Part shown: positions 28,235 through 43,446 of the stretch, in pieces
Layout: the number at the start of each line of letters is the position of its first letter
How positions within the stretch are numbered: position 1 is the stretch's first letter
Assembly (NCBI GenBank): GCA_001606155.1
Contig: LODT01000004.1
Location: 372,001 to 436,000, forward strand
Reading direction: 5' to 3'
Length of the DNA: 64,000 nucleotides
Source: Tieghemostelium lacteum
Lineage: Eukaryota; Evosea; Eumycetozoa; Dictyosteliales; Raperosteliaceae
Translations under genes and position numbers: made by a program
The notes under the pieces: model-generated
What the model was told of the DNA's origin: nothing
The model's input: only the letters and a program-made list of their open reading frames with translations
Database searches by the model: none

Positions 28235-30924
28235 TTACAGTAGATCTTTTCTAGTTACAATACCAACAACTTCATTCATCTTATTGACAACAGGTAAATG
28301 CCTCAACCCAAGTAGTCTAAAAAGCTGATAAGTTTCAGAAAAAGAAAAAGTTTCATTTGCAACAACTGAGCTGAGATTCATATATGGTCTTAGATCTATA
28401 TACATATTCTCCATCTCCTCATTAGAAATTTTCATCTTGTCAATAGATGGGAAATGTCTGGCTAATGATTGTGACATTATTTCATAATTCATACGACCAT
28501 CAGCTTGTACATGACCATAATCTGTAACTTTACCCCAACGTCTAGATGGTCTTACACCAGCTGGATTGTTATTATTATTGTTGTTGTTGTTACTACTATT
28601 GTTTCCTCCAAGATCTTGGTTTTCACCAGTTCTTTTTGGTCTAAGTAAATAAGGGTTCTTTGGCAGAGGTTGTTCATAACAGAATATCTTGTAATATAGT
28701 AAAATGTGTAACTGTGATCGAAGTATGAGTCCACAATAGGTTCTCTCTTCGTCAAATTCCTCTGTTCTAGGTCGTTCAATTACAGGGAATCCATGATGTT
28801 GATTAGACTGAAGAATCTGAATGACAGTACTGACTTTCTCCACTTCATTCAATGTGACAACATCGGATTTCATTATATCAGTAACAGAGAGTTTTACCAT
28901 GGACTTTGGTGGTTGTGATGGTAAGAATGGATAACACTTTTGTTCCATTAAATGCTCATAAATAGATTCATTAAATATGTCACCAACCCATTTGGCAACC
29001 ATTACTGATAATATGACTGGTAACATGTATTGTGTACCTTCTGTGAGCTCTACAACTATAACAGCTAATGAGATGGTCATACGCGAGAACCCAGCCATCA
29101 TTGCAGAGGAACCTACCATTGCATAGATGGACGGGTCAATAGTGCTGTTCGTGAACATCATGCCCCCTATTTGTCCTACAAGTCTTCCAAGACTTGCTCC
29201 AACCAACATCATGGGTATAAACAAACCAGATGCAAGCATAAGACCACTAGTGACAGTAGTCAAAAAGAAGGAGATAATAGTGAACACAACCAATGTTTGA
29301 ATGGAAAAGACATTCAGTGATCTACTGTAAAGTAACCGCAGTGCTGCATCTAGTGAATTGAATGACAGACCTGCCATATCATTATACTGACTATCCGGAC
29401 AGAAAAACTTTATAAAAGTATCATTTTGAGCAGTTTGTATATCCGATGGGATATCTGAACTATTTGAAGCATCGGAAAGTGCTCTACATCCAGAGAATGT
29501 AGCTGCAGAGAACAGAATGGAACTTGTCAAAGTAATGAACACAAACACCTCTAGTACTCTCCAGTATATAGATCGTTTGGCAAAGAACTCCATTCTGAAT
29601 CTACTCAATCTCACATTGCAAAAAACAAAAAATGCCCCCAGTAACCCACCTAGCACACCTAACCCTGCAAAACCAATTAACTCGGAATACCTGTACAAAT
29701 ACTCTGTAGAGAAGCCAAATGTCAACACACCGTAATCGTGTATCTGCATTTGAAAGCCCTGTAAGATGATATTTGTGGTAATAGTCGCAACCAAACATGC
29801 AAAGAAAGTTCTCCATGTAAGTTGTCGAGACCAGAAACTAGATGCCTCTTCGAATCCAAAAAGCACACCTCCAATAGGGGCACCAAAAGCCGCTGCAATA
29901 CCGGCTGCTGCACCGGTTGATATGAAATCTCTTCTGTCTCTGTCATTGTGGTATTTCCAAAACATCTTGGGGTAGCACTTCAAAGTCTTGGATTTAACCT
30001 GACCGACTGCGCCTCCAATCATGGAGCCTATATGTATCATAGGTCCCTCAGGCCCCAGTATAAGACCAGAACTAAATGAAAATATCAAACTAATCACCTT
30101 TCCAAAAAGTGTACGAACATTCATACTGTGTGGAATACGAATGCCATTGAGGTATCCTTTCACCTCCGGTATACCAGACCCTGAAGCAATCTGACCAACC
30201 GGTATTATAACCAGAGATGCTAATAGGCCAAAGAGTAAATTGATACTGTAATACACTAGAAATCCAATAAACTTCTCTCCCTTGCTTATATATTTCTCAG
30301 ATGCTGAGAATTTGAATATATTCACATATTCCACAGACTGTTTTACAATATATGCAAATATTCCAACTGCTACACCAATGGCAAAGCAAATTACCCATTT
30401 TCCAAATGTCTTTAACATGTGATTTAATCTTGTCGATTTCTTTAAATATTCTCTATACAATTGATTATCAATAATTGGAAAATCTAAACTCTATATATAT
30501 ATGACATATCTATTAGTACACTCCCATTTCTATATTCCTCAACCCCCTCTCTCTCACTTACTTCAAAATTTGACATTTTTAATTTTTCAAGTTCAGTAAA
30601 GGTGTGTTTACCTCTTCTGTGTGTCAAAGAAGATGGTTCCATATGTATTTGTAAGTTATCACTGTGGTGATTTGGTTGATTGTAATCACTATTACTATTA
30701 TTATTTATAATTATATCATTATTGTTGTTGTGGTTATTGTTATTATCATTATAGTGGTTAGATTGATAGTTATTTCCGCTTAACAGAGGATTACTATTGG
30801 TATAACTGTTTCCAGATCGATTAAGGTTACTGGTTTGTCCAATAGGTGATCTCTCATCACTGAATACATATTTTAGTTCAGTACTATCATTATATCCACC
30901 ATAAAAATCATTCTCTTTACTCAT
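28235..30924 (-). CDS. CLC-family chloride/proton exchanger (2 exons)
   Basis: Exon 1 is 30924-30562, followed by a 71-nt intron (GTAAGT, TACTAAT box, TAG), then exon 2 is 30490-28235. The total is 872 residues. The junction gives FESLDFPIIDNQLYREY, the cytosolic signature that precedes helix B in eukaryotic CLCs. GSGIPEVKGY (from 225), GPEGPMIHIG with gating Glu269, and ASGLFIPMMLVGA line the Cl- pathway. FEEASSFW carries Glu at 335-336 where exchangers have the proton glutamate, so Cl-/H+ exchange is likely, as in ClC-6/7 types. Two CBS domains follow, split by an Asn run. Endosomal or contractile-vacuole location is inferred. Confidence 0.92.
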
Positions 30925-31658
30925 GATTTTTAAATCTGTCAATGTCTGTCAATCATGTAATGTTTGCTTTGTAAAATAGGGAATAAAAAAAAAGATTTTA
31001 AGAGATAAAAGGTGAAAATTGGAATTCTACTTTGAAAAGTTAAAACACAGAACCCGACAACCAAATTATTATACAAAAAAAAATAAAATAAAAAAAATAA
31101 TTTAATTATATTTTTATTATCATTTTTGATTTTAAATCTATTAAATAAAAAAATTAAATGTATTTGAGTAGAATAAAGATCTCATATTTTTCATTTACAT
31201 TACACAAATAAAAAGATATTTATACATGTCAAAACATTGTTTGGACAAAAAATTTAAGAATATGAAATTTCTTTTGAAATTTATGTGTTTGTTTATAAGA
31301 TGGTATTTATAAATTGAAAAATAGTAATTATAACTGTTATTCTATATATTTTTCGTATAATGTGTATATTCTTTAAAAACTTGAAATAATAATAGATATG
31401 TATGAAGTCATCATGAATTCCACTAAAATACCAAATTCAAGTTGGGTTTCAATTCTTTATGTGCATATAATGCACTAAGAAAAAAAAATCCTCATTTGCA
31501 AAGAAATAGAAAAAATCAATCAGAATTCAGTTGATTTTTTTTTTGTTAAACGGGTGTCGATTTTTTTATTTTGATTTCATTTTATAACCTTTTTTTTTAT
31601 TTTTTTATAAATTCTATCGAATCAATACAAACCCAATTGATTTTAGAGATAGGAAATC
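30925..31658. promoter_or_regulatory. Divergent intergenic region
   Basis: 734 bp of very AT-rich DNA between the head-to-head starts of the CLC and ZnT genes. It contains many T and A runs and no open frame or RNA motif that I can support. It presumably holds both promoters. ATTTTAG at 31640-31646, 13 bp before the ZnT ATG, could be a leader-intron acceptor. Confidence 0.4.
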
Positions 31659-33138
31659 ATGGCAGAAGAAACACCACTGTTAAGTGGAAAAAATCAATTG
31701 TATGATCACAGACGATAATTTGGAAATGATAGGGGTGATATTAATATGGCAATTTTTGTGCGATTTTTTTTTTTTTTTGGATGACGTGTGGGTTTGGTTA
31801 TTTAGGGAGGTTGAACCTGAAAAAGATAGAGGATGTTGTAATAAGAAATCTATTGCATTTCTTAGTATAGGTTTACTGACATTTGTTTATGTGTTGGTTG
31901 AACTTGGTGCTGCATTATATGTTGGATCATTAACATTGTTATCTGATGGTTTTCATAATCTTTCTGATGTAGTTTCATTATATATAGCATGGTGGGCTCA
32001 GAAAGCCGCACAAAGAGACAGCGATAATAATATGAGTTATGGTTGGGCTCGTACAGAGATTCTAGGTGGTTTGACAAACGGTTGTTTCCTACTGTCAATG
32101 AGTCTCTATGTGGCATTAGAAGCCATTCCCAAGATGATTCATCCAGTACCTATGGAAGGTGGTATCATATTCATGTCCGTTGCAGGTGCTGGTTTGGTAA
32201 TTAATATAACAGGTACATTGGTATTTGCATTCAGTGGAATGGCCCATGCTCACTCTCACGGTGGAGGAGGTGGTCATTCACATGGTGGAAGCAGCGAAAA
32301 GAAAGAAAAAAAAGAGAAACACGGACACGGCCATTCACACGGTGAAAAGAAGGAGAAGAAACATGGCCATTCACACGGTGAAAAGAAAGAAAAGAAACCC
32401 GTTGAAGACGATGGTATCGAAGGTGCCTCTATCATTGCTATTCAAGATGACGGTGATCACGGTCACTCTCATAATGGTAAAAAGGAGAAAAAAGAGAAGA
32501 AGCACGGACACTCTCACGGAGGATCCGATGAGAAAAACAAAAAGTTTTTGGGAATGGATATGAACATGTTTGGTGTCTTCATTCATTTCCTAGGTGATGC
32601 AATTTCCTCACTCTTTGTATTGGGTGCTGGTGCACTATTGCATCTTTCACATGGAAAATGGACAATGTACATTGATCCAGTCAGCAGTTTAATTATTGTT
32701 GCATTGATTGTTGCCACCTCACTTCCATTGGTAAAGAGATGTTCTATGATCCTTTTGCAACAGGTTCCTGAAGAAATCGACTTGGACGTCATCAAAGCCA
32801 AATTACTAAAAATCGAGGGTGTTGTATCACAACACGACCTTCACGTATGGCAATTGGTTGATGGTATGACTATTGCCAGTGTACATGTTGGTGTTCCAGA
32901 GAACAGTAATTTCTCCAAAATTGCCAACAAAATTAAAAAAGTTTTCCATCACCAGGGAATTCACAGTACCAGCATTCAACCAGAGTTCTTGCCCACTGAA
33001 GTCATTACCACTCACGATGCCTACTGTGTTCAGAATTGTGTTGAAGAATGTGAAGAAGAATGGTGTTGTAAAAAATCAGCTGAAAGAATTAAAATTAGAA
33101 ACCATCTCTATTCAACTAAAGTTGATATTAATAATTAA
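31659..33138 (+). CDS. ZnT/CDF zinc transporter (2 exons)
   Basis: Exon 1 (31659-31699) encodes [14 protein letters not shown] 106-nt intron (GTATGA...TTTAG) leads to exon 2 (31806-33138), giving 457 residues. The cation diffusion facilitator fold has six membrane helices. Metal-site residues are His64/Asp68 (FHNLSD, helix 2) and His274/Asp278 (HFLGD, helix 5); His at the first site indicates Zn2+ rather than Mn2+. A long His/Lys/Gly loop between helices 4 and 5 carries many HGHSHG repeats that bind zinc. [10 protein letters not shown] is as in ZnT1 and ZRC1. A Cys-rich tail ([15 protein letters not shown]) is unusual. It exports zinc from the cytosol to vesicles or outside the cell. The LL near the N-terminus may be a sorting signal. 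Confidence 0.92.
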
Positions 33139-33481
33139 TCGAAATTTAAAATATAATAATAATAATAATAATAATATACTCCCCACTCCAATTCCCACTC
33201 CACAATATTCAATTTTAATAATAATAATATTTACTTTAATTTATATAAAAATATATACCCTATTTCCTTTAAAAATAATAATAATAATTTCAAAAAATAA
33301 AATGAAGTTATAGTAATTATTAACAATTATTATAAATTTCAATATAATGTTAATGGTATAACATATTAAATATAAAAAATTCATTTTTGTTTGGAAAAAA
33401 AATTATCACTTCGTCGTGGGCACTGCTGAATTTATAAATTACCACTTCGCAGTTCTGATTTTTAAATTTCCAAAAAGTCAT
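33139..33481. other. Convergent 3' spacer with a short degenerate direct repeat
   Basis: 343 bp between convergent stops, rich in AAT repeats. At 33402-33413 and 33438-33449 the phrases ATTATCACTTCG and ATTACCACTTCG repeat with a 36-bp period, each followed by a CTG-ATTT phrase. There is no gene. Confidence 0.5.
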
Positions 33482-36400
33482 TTATTTGTGGTGAAGGTGA
33501 AATGCATTTACCAATTTTGAGAATTTTGAATTCTTTAGATTCATTAGATTCTGTGGAGAATCAAATTCAATGAGTTGACCTTGATCAATAACTAGTATTT
33601 TGTCACTGTCTATAATGGTATCAAGACGATGTGCAACTGTAATTACAGTAGACTCTTTTAGATAGTTTCTAATAACTGATTTTATAATGGAATCTGTTGT
33701 GAAATCAAGTGATGCTGATGACTCATCCAATAGAACAATTTTAGATTTTCTCAATAGAGCTCTGCATAGACAGAATAGTTGTTTTTGGCCTACACTTAGT
33801 CCACTGCCACCTTCGGATATGTGGGTATTGAGTTTCAATGGCATGTGAGTTACGAGTTTTTTCAATTGAACAAGTTCAAGGTTAGTCCAGATTTCGTGGT
33901 CTGAAAACTGGTTGAAAGGGTCTAGGTTACCTCTTATAGATCCAGAGAATATAAATGGATCTTGTGGTACACATGCAAGTCTGGATCTAAGATCATAGAG
34001 AGACATTTGACTGATATCTTGTCCATCAATTTCAATTTGTCCACTACAAGCTTCCACTAATCTGAAAAGACTGAAACCCAGAGTTGTCTTTCCAGACCCT
34101 GTTCTACCGACTATTCCAATCTTCTCTTGAGACTGGATAGAGAATGTTATACCATTCAATACAGGGTCACTTGTATTCTTATACCGAACTGACAGATCCT
34201 TAAATTCAATATTCCCATTCTTTGGCCACTCGTTTGAAACCTGTTGGCTAGATGGTAGTTCATGGGATATACCACTTCCACCTTCTCTGGGTATATTAAT
34301 ATAGGTGTTAACTCTCTCAACAGAGTTCATTTTCAAACTGAGATCGGAGACCTGTTTGACACCCCATGATATGAAACCTGTCATTCCAAAGGCAGTTGTG
34401 ATCATCAGACTTGAAATACCAGGATTTTCTTGATTATTTTGTAAAACTGCAATGAAACTTGCAAAGAGAACAACCAGAGATGAAATAATCTCCAAACGCA
34501 TTGACATGTATCGGTGTGTTGTGTATTGAAAATGAAAGATTCTTAAATTGAGCTCCAGCCTCTTTCGAAGTTCTTGAATGAATCTTTGTTGCTGTTGATG
34601 CACTCTTATGGTAATCAAACCTTGATATGTTTCTTGAAGAATAGAAAACACAGGTGACTTTGTAACAGCTTCCATTCTCTTGAGTTCCATTGAAGTTGGT
34701 AGATATATTCTCTGAACTACTACATAAGGCAGGACAAACACCAGTAGTGGTAAAGTTATATACGGATTCAAATACGCCATAATCAACATGGACACTATAA
34801 TGGTAGATGCACAGTGAAGTATGTCACTGAGTTCTGGTAGAATTTTAATATCGATATCGGTCACATCTCTAGAGAATCTATTTAGAATTCTACCAGAAGG
34901 ATTCTCTAGAAAGAACTGACAAGGTGCCAGTGTGACTGAAAGTAGCATGTGATCATGAAGTACCTTTGCTGCATTTAGTGCATATCTAGACAACAATACA
35001 AATCGACTTCCAATCAAAAATATAAAAGATACAATAAGTATAAGATATATCTTTAGATAATAGGAATCTGATGTTGCAGTTGATGCTAATGATTGACTAT
35101 CACTAAGACTAGTTGATTTACTCTGTGACCATATAGCAAGCCAATAATCAGACGACTGGAAAACCAGTTGTCCAAGTACATACAAAAACGTTATAAACAG
35201 GAAATAGTACCACGATCCACCTGATCTTGCATAAAGTAACCATGATCCATATCCAAAGTCAGACGAACCTCTTTCCTCTTCAACAATTAACTTTGACATT
35301 TCCATATGTCCATCATCAACCTGATCGACAATCAACGAGTCAATTGGAATCTTTAAATCGTGATCATGAGTATTTCCATCTAACTCATGATCAATTAGAG
35401 ACTGATCATCATCATCCTCTTCACTTTCAGGTCTCAGTCTCTTTAAATCAAGTATACTCTGAAAATTGATACCTTTCTGAGAAAGTTCTTCATAAGTACC
35501 TTGAATTAATGTATCATTGTGGAATAGTGCAATGTGGTCGGCACTTGACAGATACTGAAGTTGATGAGTCACAAGAATTCTAGTCTTACCTTCTGCCAAA
35601 GGTCCATTGATTGCGTTGATAAATAGATGTTTTGCAACACGAGTGTCTACAGCTGACAAAGGATCATCCATAATCAGACATTGGCAATCAGCGTACAGTG
35701 CTCTTGCGAGTGCTATTCTCTGTTTCTGACCTCCACTTAGATTTAACCCTCTCTCACCAATCTCTGTTTGATCTCTACCTGGAAATTGATGAATATCTAA
35801 ATTCAATGCACAAGCTTCCAAAACTTGAAGATACCGCTTTCTATCATAAGGCTTACCAAAGAGAATATTCTCTCTCAAAGAACATCCCATTAGAAATGGC
35901 TGTTGACTAGTATATCCAACTGACTTTAGAGATCTAACCTCTCCACAAGTCTTATGTATCTCACCCATTAAAGATAGTAGTAATGAGCTCTTTCCACTAC
36001 CAACACTACCACAAATCATGGTCAATTTGCCTACAGGTGCTCGGAAATTGATTTCCTTAGTGACATTCGTATTCAGTGTAGATGCATCACCTTTCCCATC
36101 TGTCCAATCAAAATGGGCATTTTTGATATAGATTTCTTCATTCTCTGTATTCGTAACTTCATAATCAATTTCAATACCAATTTCAGGTGCTTTGAAATAG
36201 TCTTCTATTCTCTTAGACGATTCCAGTAGTTTTAGAATTCTCTGAATGGATTCAGGTAGGAACTCTAATGGTTTCCTTAAGTTATTGAAAATGGTCAAAC
36301 TTGTGAATGCAATAGTTACATCCAACTGATGACCAAAAAGTGAGTAAAAGAATAGTGTGATGAGTAATACAACTGCACTGAGACTTTGTGTAAGAAGATT

Positions 36401-37506
36401 ACTCAAAAGCCAATAGATTACCATTTTCCATTGCCACTGTAGTTGTGGACCACGTTTTTCTTTAATCCTATCAATAAATGATTTCTCCCATGCATAAAGC
36501 TTAAGAAACTGAATGCCATTGATGAGTTCACTTATAAGTGACAGTCTGTCGTCATTGTACACTAGGGATTCTCTATAACAAACACTAGCTCGACCCCCTA
36601 GGAACGTATTAACAGGTAACATAACCACCATCACTATGAACCCAAATAACCCAGCTAATCCCACAACATAAAACAAAACAATCAACAGTCCCGTGATTTG
36701 TATAGGTAATAGAAACAATTCAATATGGTTATCCCAGAAATAGTATAGAAATGAGTCACCATCTGCTGAAACCATATTCATAATCTTTCCAATTGAATAG
36801 AGGCTTTTTGAGTAGTTATTCAATCTCAACATTTTTTCATAGATTTTCGAAACTAGTGAGGATTTGACTTGTATTGCTGATGTCATTCCCCAGTGATACC
36901 CATGTTGAACTGACATTGTCCCAATCAAAGACGAGACAAATAAAGCAATACACCACATGAGAGAATGCATTGAAAGTTGGTTGGTTTGAATACTATTTAG
37001 AAGTTGTTTGAATACCAATGGTGTCACAATTGACATTACAATTGCTATTGTTTTAAACCCTATTGCCAAGTGATTTGTAATTGTGAATTTCCTATAAAAG
37101 TGACTAATCAAAGGCCATCTACGTCCATAATCTACAACTCCAAATCCATCATCCACAGTTTTATCAATTTGTAAACGTCTTGGGAACTGATAAATATCAC
37201 GTAACTGTAGAGGTGACCTATACCCTTTCTTTACTAAACTCTCTATCCATGTATAAAATAACTATATTGGTGAAACATAAAATTAATGTATTGATAATGT
37301 GATGATAATAAAATGAGTTAAAATCACAATTAGTCTATCTCAAATTTAGTTCACTAACAACTACAATAATGATAACAATATATATATACTTTTTCTATAA
37401 CAGTTGCAGAATCTTCTGGTGATGCTATATCATTGTTATCTTGATAACTGTCGATTAGAGTATATTTCTTAAAATATAATTTATTTATAATCCTATCTAT
37501 AATCAT
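33482..37506 (-). CDS. ABCC (MRP-type) full ABC transporter (2 exons)
   Basis: Exon 1 (37506-37390) encodes 39 residues. A 128-nt intron (GTATAT...TAG) precedes exon 2 (37261-33482), and the total is 1298 residues. The exon join gives KLFYTWIESLVKKGYRSPLQLRD, the typical start of TMD1 in short ABCC proteins without TMD0. The order is TMD1, NBD1 (GSVGSGKSS, LSGGQKQRIALARA, IMDDPLSAVD), an acidic linker, TMD2, NBD2 (GRTGSGKTT, LSVGQKQLFCLCRALL, LLDESSASLD). NBD2 has the usual catalytic Glu and NBD1 has Asp there, as normal in ABCC. It exports organic anions or conjugates; the substrate is unknown. D. discoideum has many ABCC paralogues, so no symbol is assigned. Confidence 0.94.
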
Positions 37507-37956
37507 TTTTCTAACTTTGTTTTGTTTTTCCCAATATAGAAATTGAAAATACTTTTGTATGTATTAACAAAAATTTCTATTTAATCACACTTCAATATTG
37601 ACACTAACACATTTAAATTTATTATTACGTATTTTTTTTTTAAATTTTAAAATGTTGATTATCTTAAGTGTGAAAGTGTAGTCGTTAAAATATTTTATTG
37701 TTTGTTCAAAAGTTTAAAAAAAAAAAAATGTTGGGAAAATGATAAGAATGAAGTGAATTAAAGGTTATAACATAGGAGTACTAAAATATCTGAAGTGATA
37801 AAATCATATCAAAAATAAATTATTGAAATTAAATTAAATGATTTCTGTAATTTAATTTAAAAAAACCGAACGAAACATATTTTATTTATTTTTAATTTTT
37901 TTTTTATTACAGGCCTTGAGATTATCACTTTTTTTTAACTAAATAACACATACACA
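37507..37956. promoter_or_regulatory. Divergent intergenic region
   Basis: 450 bp of AT-rich DNA between head-to-head starts of the ABCC gene and MTR4. It has many homopolymer runs and no other feature is supported. Confidence 0.4.
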
Positions 37957-40900
37957 ATGGAAGACGATTTGTTTTCAGTTTTTGATGATAATAAAGATAA
38001 TAAAAAGAGGCCAAGAGATAATGATTCAGAGTATGTTATTTTTATGTTTTAACATGTTTACTTGAATTATAAACTAATCGTTTTATATATAGATCAAAAT
38101 GGATAAGACCTTCAACTAATACAACCACTACTAATAGTAGTAATAATAACAATAATAACAATAACCAAAACAAAGTTATTACAAATATTAGAGATGCACC
38201 AAAAATCAATCAAGTTGAATTAGATCAAGAAGTACAGAAAAATAAGAAATTTAAATCTGAATATGTAGAAGCTGATATAAGTTTTGATAGTAAAAAAGTA
38301 GATGAAACTCTGTTGAAATTGAAAAAGGAAAAAGAGACAGATGGTAGTGGTGATGTACCAGTAGATGAAGATAATCTAAAGAGATTAAATGAGATTGGTG
38401 GAATTATAACAGCAGGTGGAACTGCAAAATCATGTGTACATGAAGTACTGTTCCCACCAGCATACCAGAATGTAGATAAAGATATATTCAATCCTAAAGA
38501 ACCTCATAACCCTGCAAGAACCTATCCATTTAAATTGGATCCATTTCAACAGATTTCCGTATCGTGTATAGAGAGAAAAGAGTCGGTTTTAGTGAGTGCA
38601 CACACCTCAGCTGGTAAGACTGTGGTTGCTGAGTACTCCATAGCAGTGGCACTTAGAGATGGTCAGAGGGTTATATACACATCGCCTATAAAGGCACTTT
38701 CCAATCAGAAATACAGAGATTTGCAAGCGGTTTTCTCAGATGTCGGTTTGATGACTGGTGATATCACTATAAACCCTAACGCATCGTGCTTAGTTATGAC
38801 TACTGAGATTCTGCGTTCAATGCTCTATAGGGGTTCGGAAACCATGAGAGAAGTCGCTTGGGTTATATTTGATGAAATTCATTATCTACGTGACAAGGAA
38901 AGAGGTGTGGTTTGGGAAGAGACTATCATCCTTCTTCCAGATTCTGTAAAGTTTGTCTTCCTTTCAGCTACCATTCCTAATGCCAAGGAATTTGCAGCTT
39001 GGATCGCAAAGATCCACTCTCAACCTTGTCATGTTGTCTACACTGAGTACAGACCTATTCCACTGCAACATTACATATTCCCATCGGGTGGAGAGGGTTT
39101 GCATTTGGTGGTGGACGAAAAGGGGGTTTTTAGGGAGGAAAATTTTGTAAAATCGCTTTCAAATTTGGCACCTTCGGAAATGGGTAAGAAAAAGGGACCT
39201 ATGAAAGGTCCCTCCGATTGCTACAAGATTGTCAAGATGATTATGGAGAGATCGTATCAACCTGTTATTGTCTTTTCTTTTTCAAAGAAGGAATGTGAGA
39301 TTTATGCATTGCAAATGTCCAAACTCGACTTTAATAACGATGAAGAGAAGAAGGCTGTGGAGACCATCTTTGGAAATGCTGTAGACGGTTTGTCGGAGTC
39401 TGATAAGAACCTTCCAGCAGTTTTGAATATCTTGCCATTACTCAAGAGAGGTATAGGCATACATCATGCTGGTCTCTTACCTATTCTCAAAGAGATTATC
39501 GAGATTCTCTTTCAGTATGGATATATAAAAGCACTTTTTGCAACTGAGACATTCTCCATTGGGTTGAATATGCCTGCCAAGACTGTCATTTTCACCAATG
39601 TTAGAAAATTCGATGGTGAAGGTACTCGTTGGATAAGTGGTGGCGAGTATATCCAAATGTCTGGTAGAGCTGGTCGTAGAGGTCTGGATGAGAGGGGTAT
39701 TGTAATTCTGATGGTTGACGAAAAGATGGAACCTGAGATTGCAAAGGGTATGGTAAAAGGTAAAGCTGATCGTTTAACCTCATCATTTTGGATTGGCTAT
39801 TCCATGCTTTTGAATATGCTTCGTGTCGAAGATATCGATCCTGAGAAACTTCTCAAACGTTCTTTCCATCAGTACCAACAAGAAGGCATAGTTCCTCAAC
39901 TCATTAAACAAGTCGAGGAAATTGAGTTGGAAAAATCTCAAATTCAAATACCAAATGAATCTGCAGTAGAAGATTACGTAAAAGTAAAGAATCAGTTACT
40001 TAAACTCAAAGAGGCAATGAGAGATTTTATCAATCAACCATCATATGTCCAACCCTATTTAACACCAGGTCGTATTGTCAAGGTCCGTGAAGACCAAAAT
40101 GATTGGGGTTATGGTGTGGTCTTGAATTTCTACAAAAGAGCTTTGAAAAACTCTGGAAATTCTATAACCACTGCCAACCAAAGTCAACAGAACTCTATAA
40201 GTGATAAGGGACTGGAGATTGTTGCCGATGTGTTGTTGTGCTCTGAGGCTGGGTCTGCGGTACCTAAGCCCTGTCCACCAGGCCACCAAGGCGAGCCTTC
40301 AATCATACCAGTATCTATAAAGCTATTTGATGGTGTCACTCCAATTTGTCTAAATATCAAGAGAGATCAAAACCCTGGTCAGGAATTCAAGAACCATTTG
40401 CTAAAGACACTGAAAGAGACTGAATCTAGATTCAAGAAGGATGGCGGGGTACCTTTGATTGACCCTATAGAAGACATGTCTATAAAGGACTCAAATTTCA
40501 AGAAATTGGTAAAAAAGATTGAGAGTCTTGAGGCTAGATTTGTTACATTGCCTGCATATAAAGATTTTGATATCCAGGAGAGAGCCAATTTGTTTATTCA
40601 GAAACAAGAGTTGGATCAGAAGGCTAAAAACATTAAAAGACAGATTAGATCGGGTGACGAAATTATCCTAAAGGATGATTTGAGGGCAATGAAAAGAATA
40701 TTAACTAAACTAAATTACATTACCTCAGACTCCGTAGTGGAGCTCAAAGGAAGAGTGGCATGTGAGGTTACAGCCGGTGACGAATTGGTTATTACCGAGC
40801 TTCTCTTTACTGGTCTATTCAAGGATTTGACTATTGAACAGTGTGTTGCTGTATTCTCTGTATTTGTATTCCAAGGTGAGAGCACAGTCGACCCTAACAA

Positions 40901-41267
40901 TCCAAAATGTAAACCAGATCTGATACCACTCTATCGTATCATTAGAGACACTGCCACTAAGGTATTCCAAATCTCAAAAGAATGTAAATTGGAAATTGAT
41001 GAAAAACAATATATAAGTCAATTCAATCCAAATTATATGGATGTATGCTATGCATGGGCTCAGGGAAGTTCTTTTGCAGATGTAATGAAAATGACTGACA
41101 CTTTTGAAGGTAATCTCATTCGTGGTATTAGAAGATTAGATGAACTGTTGCGTCAAATGGTCACTGCTGCTAAATCTATAGGAAACAGTGAACTTGAAGC
41201 TAAATTCTCTAATGCCATTGTAAAAGTTAAAAGAGATATTCCATTCGCTGGTTCTCTCTATCTCTAA
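37957..41267 (+). CDS. mtr4: Exosome RNA helicase MTR4 (2 exons)
   Basis: Exon 1 is 37957-38030, the intron is 62 nt (GTATGT...TAG), and exon 2 is 38093-41267, giving 1082 residues. This is a Ski2-like DExH helicase that feeds RNA to the nuclear exosome. It has an Asn-rich N-terminus, FPPAYQNVDKDIFNP, Walker A AHTSAGKT with Lys200, DEIH at 285-288, SATIPN, and QMSGRAGRRG. An arch/KOW region (GRIVKVREDQNDWGYGVV) and the C-terminal helical domain end in FAGSLYL. The arch plus the FAGSLYL ending separate MTR4 from SKI2. Length matches the family (about 1040-1075). Confidence 0.95.
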
Positions 41268-41596
41268 AAAACTCTTAAATAAAAATCTAAAAAGACGTAC
41301 CCCTTCTGTTTCACAACAAAAAGAGATCTCAAATAAAAAAATTTTTTTTTTTTTAATTTAATTTTTCACACCTACTGATATGCCTTTGTTTGTGCTGAAA
41401 TGATTAGTGAATAGTATAAACAATTAAAAGAAAAAACATAAAAAAAGAATATATCAATTTAAATCGTTGGTAATACAGACAGGTATTCATTATTTATTTC
41501 ATCATCAAAACATTATACAATAATTATAATATCAAATAAACCAGAAGGAACAATACAAATTCAAAATTATATACATATAAATACTAGTATCAAACT
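41268..41596. other. AT-rich intergenic spacer
   Basis: 329 bp between MTR4 and the ammonium transporter on the same strand. It contains homopolymer runs and no open frame. It presumably holds the MTR4 3' end and the transporter promoter. Confidence 0.4.
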
Positions 41597-43117
<1,521 letters not shown>

Positions 43118-43446
43118 TAATCTTATTCAAGTATCAATAATTTAGTAATAGTAATAGTAATTATATATTTCTCAATATTTAATAATCATAAATTAAAATA
43201 TTTCTGTACAGTATTCTTTATAATGAAACCATTTCTTTAAAATCAAATTTAATCTGAATATTTTTTTAGTATTCAATAATAATAATTGAAAAATCAAATA
43301 TATCAATTATAGTAATGACGAATTTATAATAAAAGAAAACTAATGTAACTATATAGAAAAATGATGATATAATTTATTAATATTAAAAGATGAGATGAGA
43401 ATATGAATTGGTATCAACATAGATCTCTATTAATACACTCTAGATA
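43118..43446. other. Convergent 3' spacer
   Basis: 329 bp between convergent stops of the ammonium transporter and the bromodomain gene. It is AT-rich with no other feature. Confidence 0.4.

Noticed and set aside
31684-31805. N-terminal extension of the ZnT frame ([11 protein letters not shown]...)
   Set aside because: It starts at TTG and translates the intron. The ATG at 31659 spliced to 31806 gives a normal CDF N-terminus.
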